Source: UBA7985 sp038141425 (lineage in GTDB: Bacteria > Pseudomonadota > Alphaproteobacteria > UBA7985). From it: a stretch of 64,000 nt of DNA. This document shows positions 50,311 to 60,301 of the stretch, one piece after another. The translations under genes and the position numbers were made by a program. How positions within the stretch are numbered: position 1 is the first letter of the stretch; the number at the start of each line of letters is the position of its first letter. The stretch lies in the NCBI GenBank assembly GCA_038141425.1, contig JAYQIC010000010.1:744001-808000 (forward strand). Reading direction: 5' to 3'. The notes under the pieces were generated by a model. That model was given only the letters and a program-made list of their open reading frames with translations. It was not told the origin of the DNA and made no database searches.

Positions 50311-51953
50311 TCAAAGTTCCTCGCCTGCCTTGGCCCAGCCGTCGGTATAGCGCGCTGCGGCAAACGTCGCCTGCCGCGCCTGCCCGGTCAGATCCTGCGC
50401 CGCCATGCCGATGAATGTACCGGTGAAGTTGGCGTGCTCGCCCCGCCCGCCCTCGTCAGAGATTTCGAAGCTGCTCAAAACCGGGCCGATCGGGGTCCAG
50501 TCGCCCCCTTCAAGGCGGTAGCGGAACTGCAGCGTGTCATCATTGATATCGACCCCGAGATGCAGGCTTTCTCCACGCGGAACGGCTTCGCCCTCGCCCA
50601 CCGGGAAGTCAAGAGGACAGTCGGGCCAGCCCTTGATCGTCGATTGGATCATCAGTCGTTTCACGCCGTCGTCGTCCTGACTGACACACAGGTAGTGGAA
50701 CATTTGGCGGTTGTAATAGACCACCAGCCCGGCCATCTGCTGGAAGTCCTCGGGTTCGAATTCCATGCTGGTCTCGAAGCTGCAGCGGAACTCGGTCCGG
50801 CGCCGCGCAACCAGCGCCTGCTCGAACCAGTTGCCGATGGACTCGCGCCCGAACAGGGTCAGGCAACCGGGGTTCTCAGTCAGGGAAAACAGCCGCTCAG
50901 GCTCGGGTGAGCGCAGCCATTGGAAATCCATGGGCAGGCTGTCAGCGGCGGCGAAGTCATAGTCGACGACCTTCGGCGCGACGGCTTCGGCGCGATCCTG
51001 CAGCGGCAGGTCTTTGGCAGCCACCGGCTCGACCCAGCCATCTTCGCGAAAGCGCAGGCGAACCAGCCCGGCTTCGCGCCCCATGGGGAGCGTCGGGTCT
51101 CCCCCGAAGCGCCAGTTACCCCGGTTTCGACCGGGCGGGAACACAGGAAACTGTGCAAGGCCGTGCCGTCGCCCAGATCGGCAAGCTGGCCGTGGCCGAC
51201 GCGCTGGATGCCGTGATCGCTGCCAGCGGTGGTCAGCACCGGGTTCTTCGGGTGGAGCTCATAGGGACCGTTGATATCGCGTGACCGGGCGTGGGTAACG
51301 GCGTGCTCGTAGCCGGTGCCACCCTCGGCGGTGATGAGGTAGTAGAAACCATCGCGCTTGAAGATATGCGGGGCCTCGGTCATGCCGATCGGGCTGCGGT
51401 GAAAGATCTTCCGGACCTTGCCGGTCACCCGCTGCTGCCCGTGATCGTACTCCTGCATCAGAATGCCGCCGAACAGATCCGCAGGCGGCTGCCGCCCCGG
51501 TAGGGTTGCCCGATGATCCCAGACCATATTGAGCAGGTACTTGCGGCCATCGTCATCGTGGAAAAGGGAAGGGTCAAAATCCGAGTTGTTCAGGTAGATA
51601 CCGGGGGACCAGGGGCCTTCGATCGCGGGCGCGGTGGTCAGGTAGTTCGGGGTGTCCTTGTAGTTGCCGTCGAAGCGGCGGACGTTGGTGTAAATCAGCC
51701 AGAACAGGCCGTCGGCGTAGCTCAACGCCGGTGCCCAGACCCCACAGCTGTCGGGGTTACCGCGCATGTCCAGCTGGTCGGCGCGGCTCAGCGGGCGGCT
51801 CACAAGCGCCCAGTTTTCGAGGTCGCGCGAATGGTGGATTTGCACGCCCGGGTACCATTCGAAGGTCGAGGTCGCGAGGTAGAAATCATCCCCGACCTTG
51901 CACAGGCTGGGGTCGGCGTTGAAGCCTCGCAGAACGGGGTTTTTGAAGGTCAC
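50311..51953 (-). CDS. Glycoside hydrolase family 43 (beta-xylosidase-like)
   Basis: About 547-residue GH43 enzyme with the five-bladed propeller N-terminus and a C-terminal beta-sandwich. Catalytic set: base Asp14 in RGFNADPSLCKVGDDFYLATSTFEW, the second Asp in NNSDFDPSLFHDDDGRKYLLN, and the acid Glu in GMTEAPHIFKRDGFYYL. C-domain stretches DFQQMAGLVVYYNRQMFHYLCVSQDDDG and FTGTFIGMAAQDLTG fit the GH43 beta-xylosidase concanavalin-like domain. One frameshift near 51130. No signal peptide, so it acts on short oligosaccharides in the cytosol. Confidence 0.86.
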
Positions 51954-52226
51954 GGACGGTCTCCTGATGCAGGCTCAAGGCGATTGAGGACCTGAAGCCA
52001 GCCAAGCGCATCGCCAGACCGGTCATCCTCAGCGCCTCAGATGTACTGCATCGGGGGCCATTCTTCGATGGCTTCTGCGGCCTTCGGCGCAGAAATACTG
52101 TCACGGGTCCCTGTCTGACCACGGACGTCTGCCCGCCCCAATTCTGATGGTGTCTGGCGCTCGCCCGCGTAGTATGGCTACGGCCATCAGGACCGCAACG
52201 CAGTACCGGAGAGGGATCCCAGCGCC

Positions 52227-53256
52227 ATGATCGATTTTTACTCGGACACCAAAACCCGGCCTGACCGGGCTATGCGCGAGGCCATGCTCAACGCGCCCGT
52301 CGGCGATGAGCAGAAAGGCGAGGATCCGACCACGCGGGCGCTCGAAGAGCGCGTCGCGGACCTGCTGGGCAAAGAAGCGGCAGTGTTCCTGCCTTCGGGC
52401 ACCATGTGCAACGAGATCGCGCTGAAGATCTGGCTGCAGCCCGGGGACGCGCTGATCGGTGATCGCCTTTGCCACGTTATTACCTCCGAAGGCGGCGGCC
52501 CGGCGGCGCTGGCCGGGGCCATGATCCACCCGGTCGACACGGCTGACGGTATCTTCAGCCCGGAGGACGTGAGCGACGGGGTCAATTTCCCCAGTCGCTA
52601 CGCCCCGCGCACCCGGCTCGTGTGTGTGGAGCAGACCTTCAACCTCAAAGGCGGCACGGTCTGGCCGGTGGCGCAGCTCGATGCAGTATCAGCGGCAGCG
52701 AAGGCGGCGGGGCTCGCGACGCACATGGACGGCGCGCGGCTGATGAACGCCGTGGTTGCTTCGGGCGTGGAAGCCTCGGTTCATGCGGCGGGATTCGACA
52801 GCGTGTGGATCGATTTCACCAAGGGTCTGGGTGCGCCGGTGGGTGCGATCCTCGCCGGTTCACGTGATTTCATCGAAGAGGCGTGGCGCTTCAAGCAAAT
52901 GATGGGCGGCGCCATGCGTCAGTCCGGCGTGCTGGCGGCCATGTGCCTGCACGCGCTCGACCGCAACGTCGAGCGACTGGCCGACGACCATGCGCTGGCC
53001 AGCACCATCGCGGCGCGCCTCGCTGACCTACCCCCATATCGCGTCGATCACCGCGCCGCAGACCAACCTGCTGTTCTTCACCATCGATGAGAACGGACCT
53101 ACGGGCGATGCTTTGACGGCAGTTTGTGCCGAACACGGGGTGCAGATCGGGTCTTTCGGGCCGCGCCAGATCCGGCTCGTTACCCACCTCGATGTTGGCC
53201 CCGGTGATGTTGATCCGCTGATCGATGCCCTCGCCGCTGGTCTTACAGCAGGCTGA
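52227..53256 (+). CDS. ltaE: Low-specificity threonine aldolase
   Basis: About 343-residue PLP enzyme that splits threonine or allo-threonine into glycine and acetaldehyde. N-terminus MIDFYSDTKTRPDRAMREAM, EDPTTRALEERVADLLGKEAAVFLPSGTM, LATHMDGARLMNAVVAS, PLP Lys199 in SVWIDFTKGLGAPVGA, and FKQMMGGAMRQSGVLAA. A frameshift near 53030 separates ADL from PHIASITAPQTNLLFF. Length and motif order are standard. Divergent from the GH43 gene with a 273-bp gap in which no gene is evident. Confidence 0.88.
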
Positions 53257-53289
53257 GGCCCTCAGGCGGTAAGGCTTGCGGCTGGGCGC

Positions 53290-54264
53290 CTAGCGCTCCC
53301 GTGGCGGCCCTTCGGGTGGGCGGTCGAGGACCGCTTCGATCTCCGCCATAACAGCGGGGCTCAGGGGGCCGAAATCCAAGGCCTGCGCGTTGGCCGTGGC
53401 CTGAGCCTCGGTCCGGGCGCCGGGGATCGGTACGGTGCGGGGTGACAGCGCCCAGATCCATGCCAGCGCACCCTGCGCCAGCGTCCGGCCATCGCTGGAC
53501 AGCAGCTCACGGACGGCGTCCCGGCGCTTCGCGAAGGACTCCGATATTTTGCCGTCTTTGAAGTAGTCCAACCACTCGAAGGAGTTGGTGCGCACGTCCT
53601 TGGAGAAGTCCTGCGAGCCGTAGTCCTTGCCCGACAATATGCCCATCGCCAGTGGCGATCGGTTGACCGACCACAGGCCCTGCCCTTCGATCGTCGAAAT
53701 CAGGCTGGGCGCATCGAAGAACACGTTCAAGGAGTGCTGGACGGCGATGTAGCCCTCTTCCCCCGCCCAAGCTGACGCTCGGTCCGGGAAGTCGGTAGAC
53801 CAGCCAAAGGTCTCGATCCACCCCAGTGCACGGGCTTCCCGAAAGGCTTCGAGAACCGACTTCGCATCCTCGATGGGGAGCGAATTCAGGTGCAAGAATA
53901 CCAGATCGAGGCAATCGCGCTGCAATCGGGTACGGGACGCATCGATCCCGGCGAGGATGCCCTCAACATCATGGACCGACCCCGTCGCCTGCCGCCGCTC
54001 TTCGTCGAAGGTGAAGCCACATTTGGTGCTGATCACCACGTCACTGCGGTCGCCGAAGACCTGACCCACCAGCCGTTCGGAATGCCCCGAGCCGTAGCCT
54101 GCCGCGGTATCGAAGAACCGGACACCAGCCTCATAGCTGGCCTCTAGTGCACGAATTGACTCGGCATCGTCGACCTCGCCCCAGCCCAGCGGCGTATCGC
54201 CGTCAAAGAACGGCCCACCGATGGCCCAGCACCCCATGCCCAAGCGCGGAATTGACTCAAACAT
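53290..54264 (-). CDS. Aldo/keto reductase
   Basis: Intact 324-residue NADPH-dependent carbonyl reductase of the YdhF/Tas-like group. RLGMGCWAIGGPFFDGDTPLGWG, catalytic Asp and Tyr in FFDTAAGYGSGHSERLVGQ, Lys in VVISTKCGFTF, His in DLVFLHLNSLP, and C-terminal cofactor loop VPIPGARTEAQATANA. Convergent with the threonine aldolase gene, 33 bp apart. Substrate unknown. Confidence 0.9.
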   Translation of the reverse strand: MFESIPRLGMGCWAIGGPFFDGDTPLGWGEVDDAESIRALEASYEAGVRFFDTAAGYGSGHSERLVGQVFGDRSDVVISTKCGFTFDEERRQATGSVHDVEGILAGIDASRTRLQRDCLDLVFLHLNSLPIEDAKSVLEAFREARALGWIETFGWSTDFPDRASAWAGEEGYIAVQHSLNVFFDAPSLISTIEGQGLWSVNRSPLAMGILSGKDYGSQDFSKDVRTNSFEWLDYFKDGKISESFAKRRDAVRELLSSDGRTLAQGALAWIWALSPRTVPIPGARTEAQATANAQALDFGPLSPAVMAEIEAVLDRPPEGPPRER

Positions 54265-54468
54265 CTCTCTCTATCCTCTGTACAACCATGCAGGCCCGTC
54301 GGTCGTATTCCAAGACAACCGCGCAGCCACGCCTTTACCTGAAAGTCAGGGTACTACAGGCCAGATCACAGCCGGTTTCCATCAAAAACAACAGCTCTTG
54401 AAATGTTTATTTTTTGGCTGGATTGGAATTCAGCCCGGTGGATCTGGATCGGTCGCCGTCGCATCGTC

Positions 54469-55800
54469 TCAGGCAGCGACCAGCTCGGCGTTGCCCAAGC
54501 CGCGCACGCCTTGCGCGCTCAGGTCGGCGACCAGCGCGCCGGTGTCGACCTGCTGCACCGCACAGCCGGCGTCGATGGCCAGCTTCGCTGCCGTCCCGGC
54601 CGCCTGCCCCATCGCCATGCACTGCGGCATGCCGCGCACCGAGGCGAAGGCCACCGCATCCGCAGACACGATCCGACCGCAGAACATCAGGTTTTCGATC
54701 TCCGCCGGGATAAGCGCGCGGAACGGAATGGTGTAGTAGCTGCCCTCGGCCACCGCCGCGTCGTGGGTCATGGCCGCGCTGGCGCGCATGACATCGTCCA
54801 CCGGGTTGTCGCAGCAGACGATGCCGTCGGCGAAGCGGGTGCCGCGGGCGAGGTCCTCGCCGGTGATGCGGTAGGCGCCTTCGAGCTTCCGGGTCTCGCG
54901 GACGCCGACCGTGGGCGAAAGCTGCGCCATATAGGCGTGCTCGAAGCCCGGCACGTCGGCGCGCAGGAACTGCGCCAGCTGGTGGCAGCGGCGGCGGCCT
55001 TCCTGCGTCGCCTGCGCGACCGCGACCGGATCGATGCCGTTGACCCCGCGCACGTGCACCGAGTTGCAGAACACGTCGCCACGGTGAAAGCCCTTCATCA
55101 GGTAGAGCTTGGCCAGATCCGGGTGCAGGCGGCCTTCGGCAACCCCGCGCTCGGCGAACCGCGTGAAATAGGGGTCCGGCTCGGCAAAGGCCCGGTCCCA
55201 GTCCACCCCGAGCATGTGGAAGGAGATCGTCACCCCCATCATGTTCCCCTGCGAGTCGCCCAACACGTAGGGCACCCCCGCCTTGGCCGAGATATCGCCA
55301 TCGCCGGAACAGTCGATGACCACCTTCGGTTGGAGGGCGAAGCCGCCGTTGCGGTTGAAGAACTCTACGCTATCGATCCGCCGGCCCGCGCTGTCCATAA
55401 CCGGTGCCAGCGCGGTCGCGTTGAGCCGCAGCGATACCGCGGCGTATTCGAGCATCTCGTACATGGTCAGGGGTTCGATATCGTGGTCGTAGATGATTTC
55501 TGGGCCGAAATTCTCCAGCGTGCAGGGCCGCTTTTCAGCCGCTGGCGGGTCCATGGAGGCGAGCCGTTTGGTCAGCTCCTCCAGCACGCCGCCGATGATG
55601 GTATCGACGGGATATCCCCCGCCCCAGGGCATGCCGGGACAGAATGCCATCACGCCGCCGACCTTTGTGGTGGCTTCGAGCAAAATGGTCCGCAGGCCCT
55701 TGCGCCCGGCGGCAACGGCGGCGCCAAAACCGGCGGTGCCGCCGCCGACGACCAGAACGTCTGTCTCTTCGATCGAACCCGCCATCGTGAACGCCTTCAT
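54469..55800 (-). CDS. FAD-dependent oxidoreductase (FAD_oxidored family)
   Basis: Intact 443-residue flavoprotein. FAD-binding DVLVVGGGTAGFGAAVAAGRKG near residue 14, ILLEATTKVGGVMAFCPGMPWGGG, VVIDCSGDGDISAKAGVPYV, and C-terminal LMFCGRIVSADAVAFASVRGMPQCMAMGQAAGTAA. The pattern is that of the PF12831 group. The second in-frame ATG (MAGSIEETD) has AAGG before it and may be the true start. The substrate is unknown; the next gene, convergent or divergent, is a GST. Confidence 0.85.
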   Translation of the reverse strand: MKAFTMAGSIEETDVLVVGGGTAGFGAAVAAGRKGLRTILLEATTKVGGVMAFCPGMPWGGGYPVDTIIGGVLEELTKRLASMDPPAAEKRPCTLENFGPEIIYDHDIEPLTMYEMLEYAAVSLRLNATALAPVMDSAGRRIDSVEFFNRNGGFALQPKVVIDCSGDGDISAKAGVPYVLGDSQGNMMGVTISFHMLGVDWDRAFAEPDPYFTRFAERGVAEGRLHPDLAKLYLMKGFHRGDVFCNSVHVRGVNGIDPVAVAQATQEGRRRCHQLAQFLRADVPGFEHAYMAQLSPTVGVRETRKLEGAYRITGEDLARGTRFADGIVCCDNPVDDVMRASAAMTHDAAVAEGSYYTIPFRALIPAEIENLMFCGRIVSADAVAFASVRGMPQCMAMGQAAGTAAKLAIDAGCAVQQVDTGALVADLSAQGVRGLGNAELVAA

Positions 55801-55912
55801 TGCTGTTGCGCCTGCCTCTGACTATCTGCAATTGCGCGCCGGAATGAAAGCCCATTCAAAGTCCGGGTCTGTGCCGCTACTCTGCGCATTCAAGTTGGTG
55901 GGAGGCCTTTCC

Positions 55913-56623
55913 ATGGCAGACAACGGCGAAGCAGCGCAGATCGCGACTCGATTTCAGCTCTTTGGCTGCTGGCGGTCGACCTGCACGCATCGGGCGACCC
56001 TCGCGCTGCGCTTTCACGACGTCGATTTCGATTACCATCCCATCGACCTGACCGCGCGCGAGCAGGAAAGCCCCGAATTCCTCGCCATTTCCCCGGATGC
56101 TCAGGTACCTGTGCTGGTCTTCGGCGACAGCGTAATGACCCAGTCGCTTGCAATCGTATCGCTGATTGAAAGCCTCGCAGAAGGAGACCGCGCTGACCTC
56201 GGTGATCGTCGGCTGTTCCCGGTGGACCCGGAAAACAGGGCGCGCGCCATTGCCATCTGTGAACGCGTCTCGTCCTATATACAGCCCATGACCCTGCCTG
56301 GTGCCATCCGGCGGTCGATCCGGGCGCATTTCTCCGCAGAGGGTGACACCGGTTTTGACCAGCAGGCGAAGGGTTTTATCGACGCCATGCTGATCAGCAA
56401 TCTGGGCCTGCTGGATGCCGCATTTGCCCGCAGCGATGGTCCCTTTGCACTGGGCCGTACCGTTACTGCCGCCGATATTTTCGTCTATCCGCAATTGCTG
56501 GGAGCCGGCCGGCTCGGTCTCGATCTGGCGCCGTTCCCGCATTTGTCGGCACAGGCCGACGCCATGGCTGAGCTGGCATTTGTCAGAGCCGCCGACCCGC
56601 TCGCCCTGCCCGACGCACCCTGA
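55913..56623 (+). CDS. Glutathione S-transferase family protein (GST-F)
   Basis: Intact 236-residue GST, start at ATG 55913 (GGAGG upstream). N-domain FQLFGCWRSTCTHRATLALRFHDVDF and PDAQVPVLVFGDSVMTQSLAIVSLIES (QS in place of ES); C-domain NLGLLDAAFARSDGPFALGRTVTAADIFVYPQLL. The R-S-T-C-T-H-R active-site turn and length recall zeta-class (maleylacetoacetate isomerase-like) enzymes. The frame is open far upstream, but those codons overlap the FAD oxidoreductase and are not coding. Confidence 0.83.
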   Translation: MADNGEAAQIATRFQLFGCWRSTCTHRATLALRFHDVDFDYHPIDLTAREQESPEFLAISPDAQVPVLVFGDSVMTQSLAIVSLIESLAEGDRADLGDRRLFPVDPENRARAIAICERVSSYIQPMTLPGAIRRSIRAHFSAEGDTGFDQQAKGFIDAMLISNLGLLDAAFARSDGPFALGRTVTAADIFVYPQLLGAGRLGLDLAPFPHLSAQADAMAELAFVRAADPLALPDAP

Positions 56624-56638
56624 CGACCCGGTTTAACT

Positions 56639-57585
56639 TCACTTGCCGCCCGTCAGGTCTCCGAGCACCGTCACCCCCTGATCGAGCGCAGGGCCCTCGG
56701 TGCGCCCGTCCCACTTCGACCGGCTTTTTCGTCTATGGCCGCAATGGCAGCGTCGGACAGTTTCTGTTCCCAATCGTTGGTCGTGCCCGAGCGGAAATAG
56801 ACCTTCGGGTTGAGGTGGAAGCTCTGCGGGTTATCGGTGACCTCGTCCCGCATTTTGTTGAACTCCGTGGCTTCAGCAATCCGCGCCAGCGCCCCGTCGG
56901 AAAACGAGGTGTCAGGCAGCAGGAAGCGCGCCAGCGCCCGCGCGACCTCAGGCTTGCGGTTCACCATGTCTTCGTAGCTGAGAGCGAGGATATTGTGCGG
57001 CGCGATGCGCTGGTCTTTGCGCCTGATCCAACCACTGACGTGGTCATGATAGTCACCGAAATACAGATTGCCTTCGACGAACAGCTCGACGAATTCGTCC
57101 ATGCTCAGGTCTTCGGGCACGGCCAGCAGCGGGTGACGCTTCCAGAAGAAGTACTGGGATACCGCCACCGCCTTGGGGTCGCGGTAGACCATGATGAACT
57201 TGGTCTGCGGGTGCAAACTGCGGACGGGCATATCGTCGTAGCTGCAGTGGACGTACCATGCCCGCGGGGTGTCGTGGGTCCGGGCGATATGCTCGTCGAT
57301 CCACGCGCGGCCGTGCTGGGAGACGGAGACCTCGGGCCAGGGAACGGTACCGTGGCCGATATCCCGGGTGTCGTAGACGTTCGTACGGTGCTTCAGGCCC
57401 TCGTACAGCAACTCGACCACGAACTTCTTTGCCAGGTGGGTGCCGACTTTCTGGTGGGTGGCGATAAAGATGTCGTGCGCATCCGTGTCCCAGCTGCGCG
57501 CCAGGTCGGCATTCGCCGCGACGTCGATAAAGGGCGGAAATACCGTCTCCCCGTATAGACCGTGCAAAAAGCCCTCACCGTGCAA
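56639..57585 (-). CDS. Sulfotransferase (PAPS-dependent)
   Basis: About 315-residue cytosolic-type sulfotransferase. The 5'-phosphosulfate loop is FIATHQKVGTHLAKKF near residue 40, with the usual PKSGTTW changed to QKVGTHL; the 3'-phosphate site is FIMVYRDPKAVAVSQYFFWK; ILALSYEDMV and FHLNPKVYFRSGTTNDWEQKL fit the C-terminal block. A frameshift near 56715 leads to KWDGRTEGPALDQGV and a stop at 56639. The start is a TTG overlapping the GAF gene stop, or a frameshifted start further up. The enzyme adds sulfate to an alcohol or phenol, the reverse of the nearby sulfatases; PAPS is the donor in this family. Confidence 0.8.
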
Positions 57586-58266
57586 AGGGTGCAGCGGGCT
57601 CGAAGGTGCGCAGCATGTGCCCGCCCCGGATCGCGGATTCCTGCTGGTCTAGTGCCTTGATTTCCTGATCCAGACGTTCGAGCTCCACGATAATTTCCTG
57701 ATGTTGTGCAGCACCTGCACCGTCCGTGAAATGCTGTAGCACAGCTCTTCCAGCAGCCAGCGGTCCTGATCGCTCCAGTCGACGCTGCGGTTGGCGTTCA
57801 TCACCTGCAGGGCGCCGATAGCGTTGCCGCTGGACGGGCAGAACACAGGCGCGGTCATGGCGCTTCGCGGCCGATAGCCCAGCTTTTCACCAACGCTCAC
57901 AAAGGCGCCCTTGCCCCCGGACAGGTCGCTGTCGATGCGGGTTTGTCGGTTGCGAATGGCCTCACCCACCATCGAACCCTCGGCCTCGACGACGATCGAG
58001 CGCTGGGTGACCCCGGTCCCGGCCTCCAGCCAGACGCTCTGGCTGTCCTGGCTCAGCACGAACAGGCCAAAGCGATCGATATCAAACAGCGCAGGCAAGG
58101 TGGTCGAAAGCAGGTTGGAGACGTCGTTGTTGCGCGTCCTCGCCCATTGCTCGGCGACGGCTTGGCGTTTTCGTGTTGCGGCGCTGAGGCGCTCGGCGGC
58201 GGATGGTGAGGAGCATGACGGTACCTTCGTTCGGCTTGCCCTTCCATCCGCGCGGTGCGGGGTCAA
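57575..58266 (-). CDS. GAF domain protein
   Basis: About 230-residue protein with a single GAF sensor domain (LLSTTLPALFDIDRFGLFVLSQD, GSMVGEAIRNRQTRIDSDLS, SAMTAPVFCPSSGNAIGALQVMNANRS, DRWLLEELCYSISRTVQVL). A frameshift near 57700 is followed by a coiled-coil-like tail EIIVELERLDQEIKALDQQ. No output domain is present. It starts at TTG 58266, overlapping the VOC gene end by 4 bp, and precedes the sulfotransferase. Ligand unknown. Confidence 0.7.
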
Positions 58267-58655
58267 GGTAGATTAATCTGCCAAGATAGTCCGAAACGGT
58301 CCTTGCACCAACCGAAGCGCTGGCTGAAGCCGTAGTTGTCCAGCGGCATCATCACTTCACCGCCGTCGGACAGGGTGGTGAACACCCGGGTCAGCTCGTC
58401 TTCGCTGTCACAATCGACGAACAGCGACATCGACGGGGTGAAGTCGAAGGCGTGAGGGATTGGGCTGTCGATTACCTGCAGGATCGCACCGCTGAACTCG
58501 ATGGTGGCGAGCTTGATGGTGCCGGCCGGGCCCATATCGTCCGCGCCGTAGTCTTCGCGGGCGAGGGTCTTGAAGCCGGGAAAGATCGAGGCGTAGAGGT
58601 CGAGTGCCTCGGCCCCATTCCCCTGGAACATGATGTGGGTTGAAACGCCGGTCAT
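58263..58655 (-). CDS. VOC family protein (PhnB-like)
   Basis: Intact 130-residue vicinal-oxygen-chelate protein of the PhnB group: STHIMFQGNGAEALDLYASIFPGF, GTIKLATIEFSGAILQVIDS, MSLFVDCDSEDELTRVFTTLSDGG and the end FGWCKDRFGLSWQI. Such proteins form homodimers, and some bind a metal; no reaction is known for this branch. It overlaps the downstream GAF gene. Confidence 0.87.
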   Translation of the reverse strand: MTGVSTHIMFQGNGAEALDLYASIFPGFKTLAREDYGADDMGPAGTIKLATIEFSGAILQVIDSPIPHAFDFTPSMSLFVDCDSEDELTRVFTTLSDGGEVMMPLDNYGFSQRFGWCKDRFGLSWQINLP

Positions 58656-58797
58656 GGCCTGTTCATGCCTCCCTTTCCTCGGTCGTCAGCCCGGCGAGAT
58701 CAAACGATAGGAATTGCCGGATGCTGTCCGGGTTGATCCTAACACAAACCCCGATACGTTTATGTTGATAGAAAGATGAAATCGTGAGGCTGCGCCG

Positions 58798-58920
58798 ATG
58801 ACCATCATGTTCATGTACATCACCGGGTTGGTGTTCGCGCTGGCGCTGATCCTCTGGACCCAGAGACAGGCAATCCGCGCTTGGCTGCAACGGGTTTTCG
58901 GCGGTCAGAACAAGTCCTGA
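58798..58920 (+). CDS. 40-residue single-membrane-segment protein
   Basis: Short open frame MTIMFMYITGLVFALALILW then TQRQAIRAWLQRVFGGQNKS: one hydrophobic helix and a basic, amphipathic tail. A TGAGGCTGCGCC ribosome site lies before the ATG. The composition is that of a genuine small membrane protein, but no homologue is recognised. It is divergent from the VOC gene, with the aminotransferase gene converging on it. Confidence 0.5.
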   Translation: MTIMFMYITGLVFALALILWTQRQAIRAWLQRVFGGQNKS

Positions 58921-58968
58921 GCGTCCTCAGCGGCCCTATGGGTCGAGGGTTCGAGGCACAAAGGGGGC

Positions 58969-60141
58969 CTAGGCACAAAGGGCCGCGATCCGGTCGCAGG
59001 CGCGCTGCAGCTCCTCATCGGGCACGGTCAGGCTCAGCCGGATCCAGTCCCGGGTGACAGTGCCGAAAGACGTACCCGGCATGACCGCAACCCCGGCCTG
59101 TTCGAGCAGGCGCGCGGCAAAGGCGTGGCCGTCCAGCCCCAGACCCGTACCGCCGACACCGACCAGCGCAAACATCCCGGCCTGCGGTTCTGCAACCCGC
59201 AGCCCGGCGACCCCATCGAGTGCTTCCGTGACCAGCTTTGCCCGCCGCCGGAGCGAACTGCGCATGCGCGCCGCCGTCTCTCCTGTGTCACCCAGCGCAG
59301 CTGCGGTCGCGTCGGCGATGAAGGGCTGGTTGCCGAACAGCATGGTCTCGGCTAGCGGCACCAGTTGTTCGATCACCGCTTCAGCACCCACGACCCAACC
59401 CGAGCGCAGCCCCGGCGCGGCGTGAGACTTGGAGATCGACGCACAGCCCAGCGCGTGGCCGTCAAAGGCCGCATGATTGAGCGGTGAGACCAGCGGCCGG
59501 TTGTCGTAGATCAGGTCCTCGTAGACCTCATCACAGATCAACCAGAGACCCCGCTGCACCGCGAGCTCGCCAAGACGCGTGCAGGCGTCCTCATCGAGCA
59601 GCGATCCGGCCGGGTTGTGAGGATTGTTGAGCAAGATCGCGCGGGTACGGGGGTTCAGGACCGCTTCCAGCGCGTCAAAATCGATACTGAAGCCAGTGTC
59701 AGGGTCCAAGGGCGCAGAAACCATGGTCGCCCCTGCGCCCGCGACCACGCCTTCGTAGGTGGCGTAGCAGGGGTCGAAGACCACCACTTCATCGCCGGGG
59801 TTCACCAGACCGCGCATGAGCGCGTAGAGCGCGGTCTGCGTGCCGGGAAAGGCAAGGAAATTGTCAGTCGTAAACTCCCGCCCGCGCCGGGCGGTGTAGC
59901 GCGCTGCCAGCGCGTCCAGCAGCACCGCTTCGCCGCGACCATTGGAGTAGCCGACCCGACCAGCCTCCAACGCCTGGGCCATGGCAGGCACCAACGCCGG
60001 GGCCATGGGCTCGTCTGGCTCACCGATGGTCAGTTCGATGATCGGATTCCCGGCGGCCGCCAGCGCCCGCGCCCGCACGTGCAGGTCCCACTTGGCGCCG
60101 CCTAGCGTGCTCAGGTTTCGCGTGACTTCGGAAACGTCCAC
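58969..60141 (-). CDS. Pyridoxal-phosphate aminotransferase, class I
   Basis: Intact 390-residue fold-type I aminotransferase. N-terminus IIELTIGEPDEPMAPALVPAMAQAL, GRVGYSNGRGEAVLLDALAARY, NNPHNPAGSLLDEDACTRL, LICDEVYEDLIYD and PLP Lys238 in CASISKSHAAPGLRSGWVVGA. The C-terminal Arg is in RDWIRLSLTVPDEEL. It transfers an amino group between an amino acid and a 2-oxo acid; the specific pair is not predictable (AspC/AlaA-like). Confidence 0.9.
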   Translation of the reverse strand: MDVSEVTRNLSTLGGAKWDLHVRARALAAAGNPIIELTIGEPDEPMAPALVPAMAQALEAGRVGYSNGRGEAVLLDALAARYTARRGREFTTDNFLAFPGTQTALYALMRGLVNPGDEVVVFDPCYATYEGVVAGAGATMVSAPLDPDTGFSIDFDALEAVLNPRTRAILLNNPHNPAGSLLDEDACTRLGELAVQRGLWLICDEVYEDLIYDNRPLVSPLNHAAFDGHALGCASISKSHAAPGLRSGWVVGAEAVIEQLVPLAETMLFGNQPFIADATAAALGDTGETAARMRSSLRRRAKLVTEALDGVAGLRVAEPQAGMFALVGVGGTGLGLDGHAFAARLLEQAGVAVMPGTSFGTVTRDWIRLSLTVPDEELQRACDRIAALCA

Positions 60142-60301
60142 CAGAAATCCTTTTTGGTTGCTAATCAGGTCGGGGTTGCTGTTCAGGCCGGGCCTGCAGA
60201 CCCGTTGGCATTGGCGATATTGGCGGTATTGCCGGTACCACTCATGCCTTGCCTGCCCCCCGCCATGGGGCCTGAACCGCGCCGTGGCGAGAGGCGAACG
60301 C

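Noticed and set aside
51954..52226. Possible gene remnant ending in EEWPPMQYI on the minus strand
   Set aside because: Only about 20 plausible residues before a stop, no upstream domain; not enough to call a gene.
55493..55912. Upstream extension of GST-F
   Set aside because: The first 140 codons of the open frame lie antisense to the intact FAD oxidoreductase and the GST fold with its ribosome site begins at 55913.
60183..60245. 20-residue minus-strand frame MSGTGNTANIANANGSAGPA
   Set aside because: Too short and of low complexity; no clear ribosome site and no family. It could be a leader peptide but cannot be supported.
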